Below are positions 41,256-52,469 of a stretch of DNA of 64,000 nt, in pieces; position 1 is the stretch's first letter, and each line of letters opens with the position of its first letter. Location of the stretch: assembly GCA_020809425.1 (NCBI GenBank), contig JAGGDC010000001.1:1426001-1490000 (forward strand), read 5' to 3'. Position numbers and translations under genes: made by a program. Below the pieces are notes generated by a model. It was not told the DNA's origin. It worked only from the letters and a program-made list of their open reading frames with translations, and made no database searches. Origin of the DNA: Candidatus Synoicihabitans palmerolidicus (GTDB lineage: Bacteria; Verrucomicrobiota; Verrucomicrobiia; Opitutales; Opitutaceae).

Positions 41256-42639
41256 CTATCTCGCCCGCGGCAATTTCAACCACGCCCGCGCGCCGTGCTT
41301 CACTGCATTATCCAGTCCGACTTTGCCGCCGTGCCGAACGATGATCTCCTGCACAAAACTCAGACCCAAACCCGTACTCTTCTGCCCACTCACCGGACGC
41401 GGCAACGAGTAGAAACGGTCAAACACCCGCGCCTTGGCGTAGTCCGGAATCCCGGGACCTTGGTCCACCACCGCCACTTCCCATTCGCCCTCCACCGCTC
41501 CACAATAAACGTCCACCGTCCCGTCTCGCGGTGAAAACTCAATGACGTTCCGCACCAGATTGATCACGGCCTGCAGCAGCAAAAACCGCTCCCTCGCCAC
41601 CTGGCAGATTTCCGCTTCCTTCGGATGTCGCACGAGCTTAATTCCCGCCTGCCGGGCATCAACTTCGAGCGCCGCAACCGTCTCCGCAACGATAGCTGGT
41701 CAAATCCACGTCCTCCTGCTCCAACGACCCGGTGCGCGACTCCAATGCCGCCAACTTCAGCATACGATCGATGATGCCTTGAACGCGTTGCGACTCACTT
41801 CGCAGGTGCCCCAGAAATCGCGCCCGATCCTCCGCTGGCATGGAATCCTCCTGCATCAACTCCACCGCTCCTCGGATCGCGCTCAACGGGGCCTTAAGCT
41901 CATGGGCTAGATTGTGGGTATAATGCTCCACGTAATCCTTGCCCTCCAGTCGCCGTCGGATGCCCTCAAACGCGGCCCCCAACTCCGCGATTTCCGTCGT
42001 CCGTGAAGCCGGTGGTTTCGCCCCTCGCCCATCGCGCACCCCCACGGCGTAGCTCGTCAAACGCTGCAACGACCCGGTCAGTTTATTCGCCAACCACCAC
42101 CCGAGTCCGACCATCACGACTGACACCAGCAGTGCCCCGCTCGCCAGTTTCGTGCGCTCGGACCAGATCAAAGCATTTACCGAACGGAGCGGTCTTGAAA
42201 GCATCACTCGTCCGATCGCTCCTGCGGGACTCGGAATCGACGCCTGCACCATCAGTTCTCCTTCACCCGCAAACAGGTGCTGATCGATCATCCGGCTCAC
42301 CGCGTTCTTGGCGTTTTTGTATCTTTTTTATGCATACTCCTCGATTATGGCCACCGTTTGCTGCGGCTGGGAATCAAAGACCAATCGGCCTGCGGAATCC
42401 TCCACCCGCAGGCGTAGCGCCACTGGGTGTAACCGTAGTCCCGCCCACACCTCCGGCCACACCTCGGCGGGCTGCGAGCTCAGCGTGACCGCCAGAAGTT
42501 GTGCGGAGTCCTGCATGGTGCGTTCGATCGACGAAACGTAGCGCGGCCGCACTTCCGCCAAAACAAAACGCATCACCACCGCCAACCCCACCGCCGAGGC
42601 GATGACATAGGTGCCAAATATCGCCGTGCGAATTTTCAT
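41256..42639 (-). CDS. creC: CreC-like sensor histidine kinase (frameshifts)
   Basis: The ATG at 42639 overlaps the TGA of creB (ATGA). TM1 is TAIFGTYVIASAVGLAVVM. After a shift near 42325 follow MIDQHLFAGEGELMVQASIP, TM2 LASGALLVSVVMVGLGWWLA and a HAMP-like linker. The H-box is HNLAHELKAPLSAIRGAVEL. A shift near 41690 leads to LLLQAVINLVRNVIEFSPRD (N-box) and VVDQGPGIPDYAKARVFDRF (G1), GLGLSFVQEIIVRHGG (G2). This is the membrane kinase of the CreBC two-component system. The signal in this organism is unknown. Confidence 0.82.
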
Positions 42640-43354
42640 GGCACGACGCTCCAGGAATAACCTAAACCCCGATGCGTCCGAATCAACTCCACGTCTCCCG
42701 CCACCGCCCGCAATTTGGCCCGCAGCGTTTTGATATGGGCGTCGACCGTGCGATCCAGACTCGACCCAGGATCTTCCCATACCGAGTTCATCAACGTATC
42801 GCGGGAGTATACCCGCCCAGATCGACCGGCCAAGACCGCCAACAGGCGAAACTCGTAACGCGTCAAATCCAAAGACTGGCCGTGGTAGGTCGCTGCACAT
42901 GCCTCACCATCAATCTGAATGCCTGGTATCCTCGATTCCGTCCCCCAGGACGGATCCGGCACAACCAATGGACCACGGCGCAAGATCGCCTTCACGTGTG
43001 CCGTCCACTCGCGCGGACTGAATGGTTTGGTCACATAGTCGTCGCCACCAATTTCAACCCTACCACTCGGTCCATTTCGTCGCGTCTCGCCGTGAGAAAC
43101 AACACCGGTATCGCCGAGGACCGACGCAACGTTTTGCACAAGTCAAATCCGCTCATGTCGGGCAATCCAATATCCAGTATGACGAGCGCCGGGTCGAGCT
43201 CCTCGACTCGCCCCAGGGCATCGCGTCCGGTCAGGCAATGAGTCGGCTCAAACTCTTCCGTCTTCAGCGCATAAAGCAGCGTATCCGCGATGGCCGGTTC
43301 ATCTTCCACCACCAACACACGGCAATTCACTGCTGGTGCGGTATTCGGCATCAC
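42636..43354 (-). CDS. creB: CreB-like OmpR-family response regulator (one frameshift)
   Basis: The receiver domain is clear: CRVLVVEDEPAIADTLLYAL (acidic pair), LVILDIGLPDMSGFDLCKTL (phospho-accepting Asp), VLFLTARRD (Thr), and after a frameshift near 43055 (an A3/G context) GGDDYVTKPFSPREW (Lys). The C-terminal winged helix has LDLTRYEFRLLAVLAGRSGR, VYSRDTLMNSVWEDPGSSLD, RTVDAHIKTLRAKL and LIRTHRGLGYSW. It is the first gene of a creB-creC-creD cluster on the minus strand, so it probably controls creD and an envelope-related regulon. Confidence 0.85.
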
Positions 43355-43358
43355 ACGC

Positions 43359-44309
43359 CTACACGGTAAGTCCCGCGTCCTCCGCCAACCCTAGACTCAA
43401 ATTCATGCATTGCACCGCCGAACCCGAGGCGCCTTTGCCGAGATTATCGATGCGCACCACCACCGTGGCCTGCTCCTCGTTTCCCCAAACCATCACGTCG
43501 GCGCGATTGGTGCCGTTGCAGGCCTGCGGGTCTACCGCCGTTCCATCCAGATTGGCGGGATCCCCCAAGGGCAATACCCGGACAAAGACAGATCCGGTGT
43601 AGGCCAACGCCAGCACCGCTTGTATTTCCTCCAAGGTGGGAGACCCGGGCAACTCCGGTAAATGCAACGGCACTGTCACCGTCAGCCCTTGCCGAAACGG
43701 TCCTACGATCGGGTTGAATAACGGTGCATACTTCAACCCGGTATGTTGCCACATTTCCGGCAAATGTTTGTGCGTCAATCCGGTCGCATAGGCCCGCGGA
43801 CTGTTCAATGTCGCCGGCCGCTCAGCCGCTTCATACTCGGCGATCATCGCCTTGCCCCCTCCGGAATATCCTGTGATCGAAAAACAACTCAACCGTGTAT
43901 CCATCGGAACGATACCTGCCCGCACCAATGGCGCCACGCCCAGAATAAACGCGCTGGCATGACACCCCACATTGGCGATGCGCTTCGCTCCCGGCAACGC
44001 CTCCCGATATTCCGCCCCCAACTCCGGGAGACCATACACCCACTCCGCGTGCGTCCGGTGCGCCGTACTGGCATCAATCAATACCGTGTTCGCATTCGTC
44101 ACCATGGCCGCCGACTCACGGGCCGCCTCATCGGGCAAACACAAAAACGCCACATCCGCGGCATTGAGGCACTCCGCCTTCGCCGTCGGGTCCTTGCGCC
44201 GGGATTCTTCGATCGCGATGAGCTCCAGTTCCGGACGGCCCGCCAACCGCTCGTGAATCGGTAATCCGGTCGTGCCCGTCGAACCGTCGATGAAGACCTT
44301 GTAACTCAT
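43359..44309 (-). CDS. argC: N-acetyl-gamma-glutamyl-phosphate reductase (short/type 2 form)
   Basis: Intact from the ATG at 44309 (MSYKVFIDGSTGTTGLPIHE), 316 residues. The NADP-binding GSTGTTGLP replaces the GATGYTG of the long form. The catalytic cysteine is in IANVGCHASAFILGVAPLV, and HLPEMWQHTGL carries the conserved His. It reduces N-acetylglutamyl phosphate to the semialdehyde in arginine synthesis. Other arg genes are not in the window. Stop lies five bases before creB's start region. Confidence 0.88.
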   Translation of the reverse strand: MSYKVFIDGSTGTTGLPIHERLAGRPELELIAIEESRRKDPTAKAECLNAADVAFLCLPDEAARESAAMVTNANTVLIDASTAHRTHAEWVYGLPELGAEYREALPGAKRIANVGCHASAFILGVAPLVRAGIVPMDTRLSCFSITGYSGGGKAMIAEYEAAERPATLNSPRAYATGLTHKHLPEMWQHTGLKYAPLFNPIVGPFRQGLTVTVPLHLPELPGSPTLEEIQAVLALAYTGSVFVRVLPLGDPANLDGTAVDPQACNGTNRADVMVWGNEEQATVVVRIDNLGKGASGSAVQCMNLSLGLAEDAGLTV

Positions 44310-44406
44310 AAAGTCCGCACGATCACCACCCTGAACCCGAAGCGCAAGCGCTTCATACACGCCCGGTCTCTCAACTCAGTCCTCTCTGTCCCGCTCGCTC
44401 CTTCGT

Positions 44407-44982
44407 TTAAGATGGCTCACTGAGCCGCGCGATGACCGTCGGCAATAATCGGTGCTCCGCCGCATGCATCTTCGTCGCAAAGGTCTCCAACGTGTCATCC
44501 GGCTCGATTCGTGCCTCCGCTTGGTCGATGATCCGACCACCATCCACCTCCGCGGTGACGTAGTGCACCGTGCACCCCGCCACCTTCACCCCTCGCCTCC
44601 AAGCCTGCCCAATTCCGTCCAATCCCGGGAAACTCGGCAACAAGCTCGGGTGTAAGTTGATAATTTTCCCCGCGAACGTCGCGATAAATCGCGGCTTCAC
44701 TACCCGCATGAAACCGGCGAGCACAATGAGGTCAGCCCGCCACGCTGAGATCGTCTCGATATAAAGATCCTCCCCCGCCCCTTCCAATTTCGTCTTGAAT
44801 GGCGCCGGATCCAAATAACGCGCCGGGACTCCATATGTCGGTCCGAGCTCGAGCATGCCCGCCTCAGGTCGGTCAACAATGAGCTGCACCACTTCAGCCC
44901 GACCAAGGTGGCCGGCCTGCTGAGCGACAAGAATGGCTTCGGCATTGGAGCCGCGGCCGGAACCGAGAATGACTACGCGCAT
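44407..44982 (-). CDS. purN: Phosphoribosylglycinamide formyltransferase
   Basis: The ATG at 44982 gives MRVVILGSGRGSNAEAILVA, with the phosphate-binding GSGxGSNxxA loop. Catalytic N and H are in GKIINLHPSLLPSFPGLDGI, and the Asp motif is in GCTVHYVTAEVDGGRIIDQA. It transfers a formyl group from 10-formyl-THF to GAR in purine synthesis. The protein is 191 residues and intact. The frame stays open further upstream, but this start places the glycine loop at the normal distance. Confidence 0.9.
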   Translation of the reverse strand: MRVVILGSGRGSNAEAILVAQQAGHLGRAEVVQLIVDRPEAGMLELGPTYGVPARYLDPAPFKTKLEGAGEDLYIETISAWRADLIVLAGFMRVVKPRFIATFAGKIINLHPSLLPSFPGLDGIGQAWRRGVKVAGCTVHYVTAEVDGGRIIDQAEARIEPDDTLETFATKMHAAEHRLLPTVIARLSEPS

Positions 44983-45280
44983 ACGACTAAACCGATCAGG
45001 GTGAGCCGTCATGGCAACCACGGTTTTATCATCACGTTCGCCGCCACCAAACTCCGCCACGCGAATTCTCAATTCTCAAAATTATTCCCTAATAAATAAT
45101 TCTTATTCCGATTAATACTAGGCTCTTACGTAAACTTCTGGTCAACAATGCGGCGACTCAGCCCCTCCCTCAAAGTTCCATATTTCGAATTAAATTATTT
45201 CATTGATAGGTCCCTCGAAAACGCCATCCACGAGCCTCCGTTCGTGAGGACGAGTTTACTACAAAACTAGAAATTAACCT

Positions 45281-45879
45281 ATGAAATATCTCAAATATCT
45301 CGGCTCTCTCGCCGTTATCCTGTCCCTGACTTCGCCAGTATGGGCTCAAAACGCTGCACCGTCGACTAATGCCAGCCTGCTTGGATCCCGAGTCGCTGAG
45401 GTCGGTTTTGGCTTTGCCGACGTCAAGGCTCGAGTCTCAATCTCCTCGCTGCCAACGCCAACCTGAACATCCCTGTGACCGCTGGCTTCGACCTCGCCGC
45501 CAGCGTGACTCATAGTTGAGTCGAGTCACGATTTTCGACCAACTTCACCATCGTCAATGCAAGCGCCGTAGGTTACCGTGACTTCAGTTTCGCTCGGGGG
45601 TTGGCTTCCGCCTTGGGCTACGCTTGGCTGCCCTTCGACGCAGGCAACGAATGGTTCTGGGGTATTCGTGCAGGCGCAGAGTTTGACTTCAATTCCCGCC
45701 TCACGGCCATCGCCAGTGTGGGATACGACGACGAGTTCGAGGGGAGTAGCGACGGCGCCTTCGACGGTTCGGTCCGCCTCAACTACCGCGCGAATGATCG
45801 TCTGTTGCCCTATCTCGAAGTTTCCGCCTTCGAAGCGGGTAACTGGGGCTCATCGATCGGTATCGCTTACAAATTCTGA
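45281..45879 (+). CDS. Outer-membrane beta-barrel-like protein (frameshift and one internal stop)
   Basis: Signal peptide MKYLKYLGSLAVILSLTSP (cleavage after WAQ). After LGSRVAEVGFGFADVK the frame shifts near 45430 to LNIPVTAGFDLAASVTHS. A TGA at 45516-45518 (CGA possible) precedes VESRFSTNFTIVNASAVGYR. The last part reads GYAWLPFDAGNEWFWGIRAG, LTAIASVGYDDEF and ends SSIGIAYKF, alternating residues with a terminal aromatic (F), typical of outer-membrane barrels. Small (about 200 residues); function unknown. It stands alone with a strong terminator. Confidence 0.6.
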
Positions 45880-45918
45880 GTCTCGATCGAAAACCCGTTG
45901 TTCAGGTTCCACCCAGCA

Positions 45919-45949
45919 AACACCGGCCTCCTCAGGGCCGGTGTTTTTT
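45919..45949 (+). terminator. Rho-independent terminator after the beta-barrel gene
   Basis: ACACCGGCC and GGCCGGTGT pair in a 9-bp G+C-rich stem with a short loop, followed by a T6 tract, 40 bases after the stop codon. Confidence 0.9.
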
Positions 45950-45972
45950 AATGCTCATGAGCGCAGCGGCTC

Positions 45973-47136
<1,164 letters not shown>

Positions 47137-47182
47137 GGTCTGGGTGTTGGGAGAGGAACGATGCGAGGATTAATCCGCGACC

Positions 47183-47809
47183 TTACGCCTCCTCCGTAGC
47201 GTTTTCTGTGGCGGCAGGACCGCCTGAGACGATCACCGAAGCCGGACGCAACAATCGTCCGTTCAGTGAATAACCAACGCGCACCACCTGCAACACCTTG
47301 CCTTCGTCCACCGTGTCGCTGGGTTGCTGCGACAGAGCTTCATGAAGGTTCGGGTCAAAGGTTTCAGCTTTCGGGTTGATCTGTTTGAGACCATGGTTGC
47401 CGAGCGCATTTTTAAATTGAGTGGCGACCATCTCCACTCCCTCCGCCAGCGATTTCAACTCGGCGTTGGGTGCTTTGGCCGCAGCAAGGGCAAACCCGAG
47501 ATTATCGAGCACCGGCATCAGTTCCTCCACGACGTTCGCGGCCGCAAAAGCCCGCAAATCGTCTTTTTCCCGTGCCGTACGACGACGGAAATTCTCGAGG
47601 TCTGCCACCAAGCGCAGATGCGCTTCATTGGCTGCAGCCGTCTCGCGACGGGCTGTTTCGAGTTGTTCCTCCAGCGTCGGCTCGGTTTCGACCGTGACCT
47701 CAGCCTCTTCCGCAGCCGAAGTTTCGGATGCAGCCGTGGCAGTCGTTTCCTCTGGAGAAATCGGGTTATCGCTGTCTGGTGAATCAGTCTTGGACGCAGT
47801 ATCGTTCAT
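47183..47809 (-). CDS. grpE: Nucleotide exchange factor GrpE
   Basis: Intact, 208 residues. An acidic, disordered N-terminus is followed by the GrpE coiled coil (RRETAAANEAHLRLVADLEN and FRRRTAREKDDLRAFAAANV). The core is LMPVLDNLGFALAAAK, and the beta domain signature is TFDPNLHEALSQQPSDTVDE, then VLQVVRVGYSLNGRLLRPAS. It releases ADP from DnaK. It probably forms an operon with dnaJ. Confidence 0.92.
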   Translation of the reverse strand: MNDTASKTDSPDSDNPISPEETTATAASETSAAEEAEVTVETEPTLEEQLETARRETAAANEAHLRLVADLENFRRRTAREKDDLRAFAAANVVEELMPVLDNLGFALAAAKAPNAELKSLAEGVEMVATQFKNALGNHGLKQINPKAETFDPNLHEALSQQPSDTVDEGKVLQVVRVGYSLNGRLLRPASVIVSGGPAATENATEEA

Positions 47810-47839
47810 GGCAAAGAGCCTACTAAGTGACGGCTTTAC

Positions 47840-48632
47840 CTATTGATCAAGTTTCCGGAACAGAGAATTCAGGGCATCGCCCGCCTTTTCCCACAAATCC
47901 TGCATGGCTGCGCCTGATCCGTCCGGTCCTGTGATCGCCCCACTGGACAATATCGCCTGCCACATAGCGCGCGCGCGCCAACCGCTGCAACAACTCTGCC
48001 GACAGTAAATTCTCCCATTTCCGCACGTTCTGATACGTTCCGGAAAAATTCAACTGCTCCTCCAACCGCGCGGGCGCTCCCGGGGTCGTCTGAATCAGCT
48101 CCACCCGGCCGACCTTCAAATTCAGGTTTCGGATCAGCACCGACGACGGACCGTCCCCAATGAGCGGTAAACCCGCCACCGCGTAACGTCCCGGCCGCAC
48201 TTCACTGCCCGCCTTTCCGCCGCCAGCAGCGTTTCCCCAAAGATTTCCGCATTGGTTCGACCATTATCTCCCTACTACCACCACCAGCTGGGTTAGATCA
48301 ATCGTGAGCTCCTCGATGACAAATTTGGCCCGGGTCGCCGAGCCCGGCTCAGCTTTCCCCGTGAAATTAGCCACCCGCACAAACACGCCACCACCCTGCG
48401 TAACCGGATTATCAATGTGCAGGCCGCCACCCGAAAACATCCCTGTCACGGGATTTACGGCCAATCGGGCGGCTTCCGTCGGATACCCGCTGCGCTTGGC
48501 GATCGTCCGCGACACGCCCCAGGGGAGAAACAACATCCACGCCAAGACCGTCATCGCCGCTAGGATGGCCAGCAGAATAATGAGCTTAAAGAGCACCCCG
48601 CCACGGGTCCGGAGGCTGGCATTAGTCTTCAT
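47840..48632 (-). CDS. Hypothetical membrane-anchored protein, AsmA-like (frameshifted)
   Basis: Starts MKTNASLRTRGGVLFKLIIL with one membrane helix (LIILLAILAAMTVLAWMLF). The extracytoplasmic part has SGYPTEAARLAVNPVTGMFS and RAKFVIEELTIDLTQLVVVV, then after frame changes near 48270 SSVLIRNLNLKVGRVELIQT, FSGTYQNVRKWENLLSAELL, and near 47945 MQDLWEKAGDALNSLFRKLD. AsmA-like beta repeats (INPLTGxxxxxGLxIxNP) are suggested by the VNPVTG...GGLHIDNP pattern. It lies between grpE and manA on the same strand. Confidence 0.55.
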
Positions 48633-48642
48633 CAGCGGTGGA

Positions 48643-49587
48643 TTAGACAAAATTCTCCGTCACCAATACCAACGCCGATTCCGTCGCGGTGAAAGTGAAG
48701 GTCCCCGTGTAAGGCAATAAAACGTTATCTCCCTTTGTCAGCACCTCGCCTCCCTCGGCGATATCGCCCGAAACCACACTTAACAATCGGGGTTGCTGAC
48801 CCGCCGCAAACGACAAGCTCTCGCCCGCTCCCAGCAGTACTCGCCGAATCTGAAATTCCTCGCTGTCCGCGATGACCGCATCTACCGTCTCCGCTCGAAT
48901 TGCTTCCGGTTCAAATAAATCCCAGTCAATCGAAGCCAACGACTCCGCGATGTGTAACTGCCGCGGCGCCCCGTCCAATCCCATCCGCCCCCAATCATAC
49001 ACCCGATAGGTGGTATCGGAATTTTGCAGGATCTCCAAAATAAGATTTCCTCCGTCGATCGCATGCACCGTGCCACTTCGCACCAATATTGAGTCACCTA
49101 CGGACACCGGGAAGCGATGTACGCATTCATCTAAGGTATTTGCAACCAGGGCCTTGGCAAATCCTCCTCGAGTGGCTCCCGCCTTCAAGCCTACGATCAG
49201 ACCCGCGTCTCCCGTCGTCTCGGCGATGAACCAGTTCTCCGTCTTAGGTTCCCCTCCCATGGCAGGGGCGATCTCTGCCGGAGGATGCACCTGCAAACTC
49301 AGACGCTCCCGGCAATCCAACCACTTGATCAGAATGGGGAACGGTCGCTCCGGAGCCCAATTCGGTCCCATGATCTCAGTCCCGTGCTTTGCCAACGCCT
49401 CCCGCACCGACACCCCGTCCAATGAACCGCCCGCAATCACCGACTGCGCCTCGGGACGATCAACGACTTCCCAGCTCTCCCCAATGGGTCCTTCCCGTGG
49501 CAATGTGCGATTCAAGGCCGACTCCAAAACTCGGCCTCCCCACACTCGATCTTGGTAAAGCGGTTGAAAACGAATGACTTCTTGCAT
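48643..49587 (-). CDS. manA: Class I mannose-6-phosphate isomerase
   Basis: Intact, 314 residues, of the short ManA form. Metal-binding motifs: LSLQVHPPAEIA, GGEPKTENWFIAET and SGTVHAIDGGNLILEI, with arginine in YRVYDWGRMG. It interconverts mannose-6-P and fructose-6-P, which could feed GDP-mannose for the surface polysaccharides. The start MQEVIRFQPLYQDRVWGG is typical for the family. Confidence 0.9.
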   Translation of the reverse strand: MQEVIRFQPLYQDRVWGGRVLESALNRTLPREGPIGESWEVVDRPEAQSVIAGGSLDGVSVREALAKHGTEIMGPNWAPERPFPILIKWLDCRERLSLQVHPPAEIAPAMGGEPKTENWFIAETTGDAGLIVGLKAGATRGGFAKALVANTLDECVHRFPVSVGDSILVRSGTVHAIDGGNLILEILQNSDTTYRVYDWGRMGLDGAPRQLHIAESLASIDWDLFEPEAIRAETVDAVIADSEEFQIRRVLLGAGESLSFAAGQQPRLLSVVSGDIAEGGEVLTKGDNVLLPYTGTFTFTATESALVLVTENFV

Positions 49588-49708
49588 GTGAACGGAGCGT
49601 TAAACCTATTATTCGGAGAGGATGATTTACAATTGACCGGTCTGGTGACAGAGGTGAAATCCTTCAAGATTGCTCTCTACGGAGACCTCTTGCGGGAGCT
49701 CAACTCAC

Positions 49709-52273
49709 ATGGCTAAGTCTAGGACTTCAAACTCAAATGCCCGACGGTCCAACCACCAGTCCGGTTTTCAACCTCCCCGCTACCGTCCCCGGTGGGCGAT
49801 CGCCGTCGTCTGCCTACTCCTCGGACTATGGTTGGTCGTCTCGTATGTAGACTACACGCCCCTCCAGGAGGGCTATATTTCCACCAACTCCACCGGTCCT
49901 TCTGAAAAGAACTTGGTGGGCAAAATCGGTGCCGACGTCGCCCGCTGGAGCTTCATTTGGTTCGGTCTCGGTGCCTGGCTCATCCCCTTTTTCTCATTTT
50001 GGTCCCTCTGGATGGCCGTGCGAAATGTCCGCCGACTGGCAGTGACCCGTTTCACCGCCATGGTGTTTGCCATCCTTTCGGGCTGCGGCATCGGCGCGAT
50101 GATCAAGCTGGATCGCTTGGCCGATAGTCAGTTTTTCCCCGAAGGTCGCCTCGGCGGTACCGTCGGTCACGGCGTCTACGACAACCTGCTCTACGACACC
50201 GTCGGGGTGTTCGGGTCGGCCTCCCTGCTGGTCACTGTCTACGTGGTCGCATTGGTGTTTATCCTCACCAAAGATATCGCCGCCCAATTCGAGCGCTCCA
50301 TCGCGTCCTTCCACGAGTGGAAAGCCACGCTCGCCGAACGCGCCGCCGAGCGGGCGGAAGAAAAACGACTCGCCAAACAAGACAAAGCCAAGGATCGCGA
50401 GGATGAAAAAGCCACGATCAAGGCCGCCAAACTCGCCGAAAAGGAACGTATCGTCCAAGAACAGGCTGCCCAAAAAGAAGCCGCCAAAGCTGGGAATGCC
50501 CTGTCCAAAGACATCAAAATAGCCGGCGGCAGCACCGACCCTCTCGCTCCAACTCCGGCCAAACGCCCCGTGCTCGAGCCAGCCCCAACCCCCGAACTTG
50601 CGCCTCCGCCCAAGGTCATCGGCCTCAAACTGGGTTCACCCGACGACAGTTCGTCTTCCCATGTTAGCTCTGGCGAGGAACCCAAGAAACTTGCCCTCAA
50701 CATCGTTAAAGCCGAAGAGCTCAAAAAGGCCCGAGGCATCAATAACCCGAAGTCCGACGGCGATTACAAATTCCCGTCCCTGAACCTCCTCAACGATCCC
50801 GCCAAACCCCACGAGGATAACACCGAGGAGGAACACCAACGCAATGCGGAGAACCTTTTGCGCATCCTCGACGAATTCGGCGTCAAGGTCACCATCGGCG
50901 AAATCCACGTCGGTCCCGTCATTACGCGTTACGAGGTCAAACCGGCCCCGGGCGTACGGGTGGAAAAGATCGCCGGCCTCGACAAAAACATCGCTCTCGG
51001 CATGCGCGCCCAGTCCGTACGTATTCTCGCTCCCATCCCCGGCAAAGCCGCCGTAGGCGTGGAGGTGCCCAACCAACACCCCACTCCCGTGGGCATGCGA
51101 GAGATCCTCGAGTCTCAGGATTGGGTCTCGCACAAGGCCGAGCTTCCCATCGCCCTCGGCAAAGACGTTTCCGGCAAACCTCTCGTCTCCGACCTCTCCA
51201 AGATGCCCCACTTGCTTATCGCCGGTGCCACTGGTTCGGGTAAGTCCGTGTGTATCAACTCGATCGTCGCCTCCATCCTCTACTCCAAGAGCCCTCGCGA
51301 CGTGCGCCTCATCATGGTCGACCCGAAGGTGGTCGAGCTCAAGGTGTTCAACACCTTGCCCCACATGCTGATCCCCGTGGTCACCGAGCCCCAAAAGGTG
51401 CCCGGCGCCCTCAAGTGGCTGCTGAGCGAAATGGAGCAACGCTACCAGATGTTCGCCAAGTGCAACGTGCGGAACATCGTCGGCTTCAACAGTCGTAAGA
51501 AAAAGAACGCCAACCCCGACCTCCCAGAACCACCACCTGACGCCCAAACGGGTCTGCCCGGGGTCGACCCGACGCTGGACGACGAGATCGAACTGCCCGA
51601 TCACCTGCCCTACATCGTCGCCATTATCGACGAACTCGCCGACCTCATGATGGTCGCCCCAGCCGAGATCGAGACTTCCATCGCCCGTCTGGCTCAGCTC
51701 GCCCGCGCCGCCGGCATTCACCTTATCATCGCCACTCAGCGGCCTTCCGTAAACGTCATTACCGGCGTCATCAAAGCCAACTTGCCTTCCCGCATCGCCT
51801 TCCAAGTTGCTTCGCAAATCGACTCGCGCACCATTATCGACACCAAGGGTGCCGATAATCTCATCGGTCGTGGCGACATGCTCTTTTCCCCGCCCGGCAC
51901 CGCCCGCCTGGTCCGGGCGCAAGGCGCTTTCTGCTCCGACGAAGAAGTCATGAGCATCGTGGAGTTTATGCAGTCCAATGGTCCGCCCATGTATGCGCAG
52001 GACGTACAGGCCCAGATTGACCGCGCTGGTGAAGATGGAGATGGCGGAAGCGACGGCGGCGACGATCTCGGCGACGAAGAAGAACTCTACCAACAAGCCC
52101 TCGGTGTCCTCAAAGCCAGCAAACGTGCGTCGACTTCCAATATGCAGCGGCGCCTGCGTATCGGCTACAATCGGGCCGCCCGTATCATGGACCTATTGGA
52201 GGACAAATGCATCGTCGGCCCTGAGAACGGCTCCAGCCCGCGCGAGATTCTCGTCAACCTCGACAGCCTGTAA
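49709..52273 (+). CDS. ftsK: DNA translocase FtsK/SpoIIIE
   Basis: Intact. The ATG at 49709 (MAKSRTSNSNARRSNHQ) gives 854 residues. Three to four N-terminal membrane helices (AIAVVCLLLGLWLVVSYVDY and SFIWFGLGAWLIPFFSFWSL, FGSASLLVTVYVVALVFIL) are followed by a charged Lys/Ala/Glu linker. The motor has LIAGATGSGKSVCINSIVAS (Walker A), MVDPKVVELKVFNTLPHML, and YIVAIIDELADLMM (Walker B), with LIIATQRPSVNVITG and DSRTIIDTKGADNLIGRGDM. The C-terminal gamma winged helix is QRRLRIGYNRAARIMDLLE. It moves DNA at the septum and activates XerCD at dif. A linker stretch contains about 13 extra residues before DDEIELPDHLP. Confidence 0.95.
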   Translation: MAKSRTSNSNARRSNHQSGFQPPRYRPRWAIAVVCLLLGLWLVVSYVDYTPLQEGYISTNSTGPSEKNLVGKIGADVARWSFIWFGLGAWLIPFFSFWSLWMAVRNVRRLAVTRFTAMVFAILSGCGIGAMIKLDRLADSQFFPEGRLGGTVGHGVYDNLLYDTVGVFGSASLLVTVYVVALVFILTKDIAAQFERSIASFHEWKATLAERAAERAEEKRLAKQDKAKDREDEKATIKAAKLAEKERIVQEQAAQKEAAKAGNALSKDIKIAGGSTDPLAPTPAKRPVLEPAPTPELAPPPKVIGLKLGSPDDSSSSHVSSGEEPKKLALNIVKAEELKKARGINNPKSDGDYKFPSLNLLNDPAKPHEDNTEEEHQRNAENLLRILDEFGVKVTIGEIHVGPVITRYEVKPAPGVRVEKIAGLDKNIALGMRAQSVRILAPIPGKAAVGVEVPNQHPTPVGMREILESQDWVSHKAELPIALGKDVSGKPLVSDLSKMPHLLIAGATGSGKSVCINSIVASILYSKSPRDVRLIMVDPKVVELKVFNTLPHMLIPVVTEPQKVPGALKWLLSEMEQRYQMFAKCNVRNIVGFNSRKKKNANPDLPEPPPDAQTGLPGVDPTLDDEIELPDHLPYIVAIIDELADLMMVAPAEIETSIARLAQLARAAGIHLIIATQRPSVNVITGVIKANLPSRIAFQVASQIDSRTIIDTKGADNLIGRGDMLFSPPGTARLVRAQGAFCSDEEVMSIVEFMQSNGPPMYAQDVQAQIDRAGEDGDGGSDGGDDLGDEEELYQQALGVLKASKRASTSNMQRRLRIGYNRAARIMDLLEDKCIVGPENGSSPREILVNLDSL

Positions 52274-52469
52274 ATTCCGCCCCCTTTCCCGCTTCAGTGA
52301 TCGAGCTTCACGCCCGCCAAGAACCTCCTTCCTGGGATATTGTGATCGTTAACAAATTATCTGTGTTAATCTCGCCCCATCCGTGGTTAAAAAAAAGCCG
52401 TTAACGGAGGCTTCAGCGGATATTCACGCTTCCTAGACCCACAATCTCAGTTCATATCTACCCTACCCT

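Noticed and set aside
50636-52096. 486-codon open frame on the minus strand opposite ftsK
   Set aside because: It is the antisense frame of a conserved intact gene in G+C-rich DNA, with no recognisable domain.
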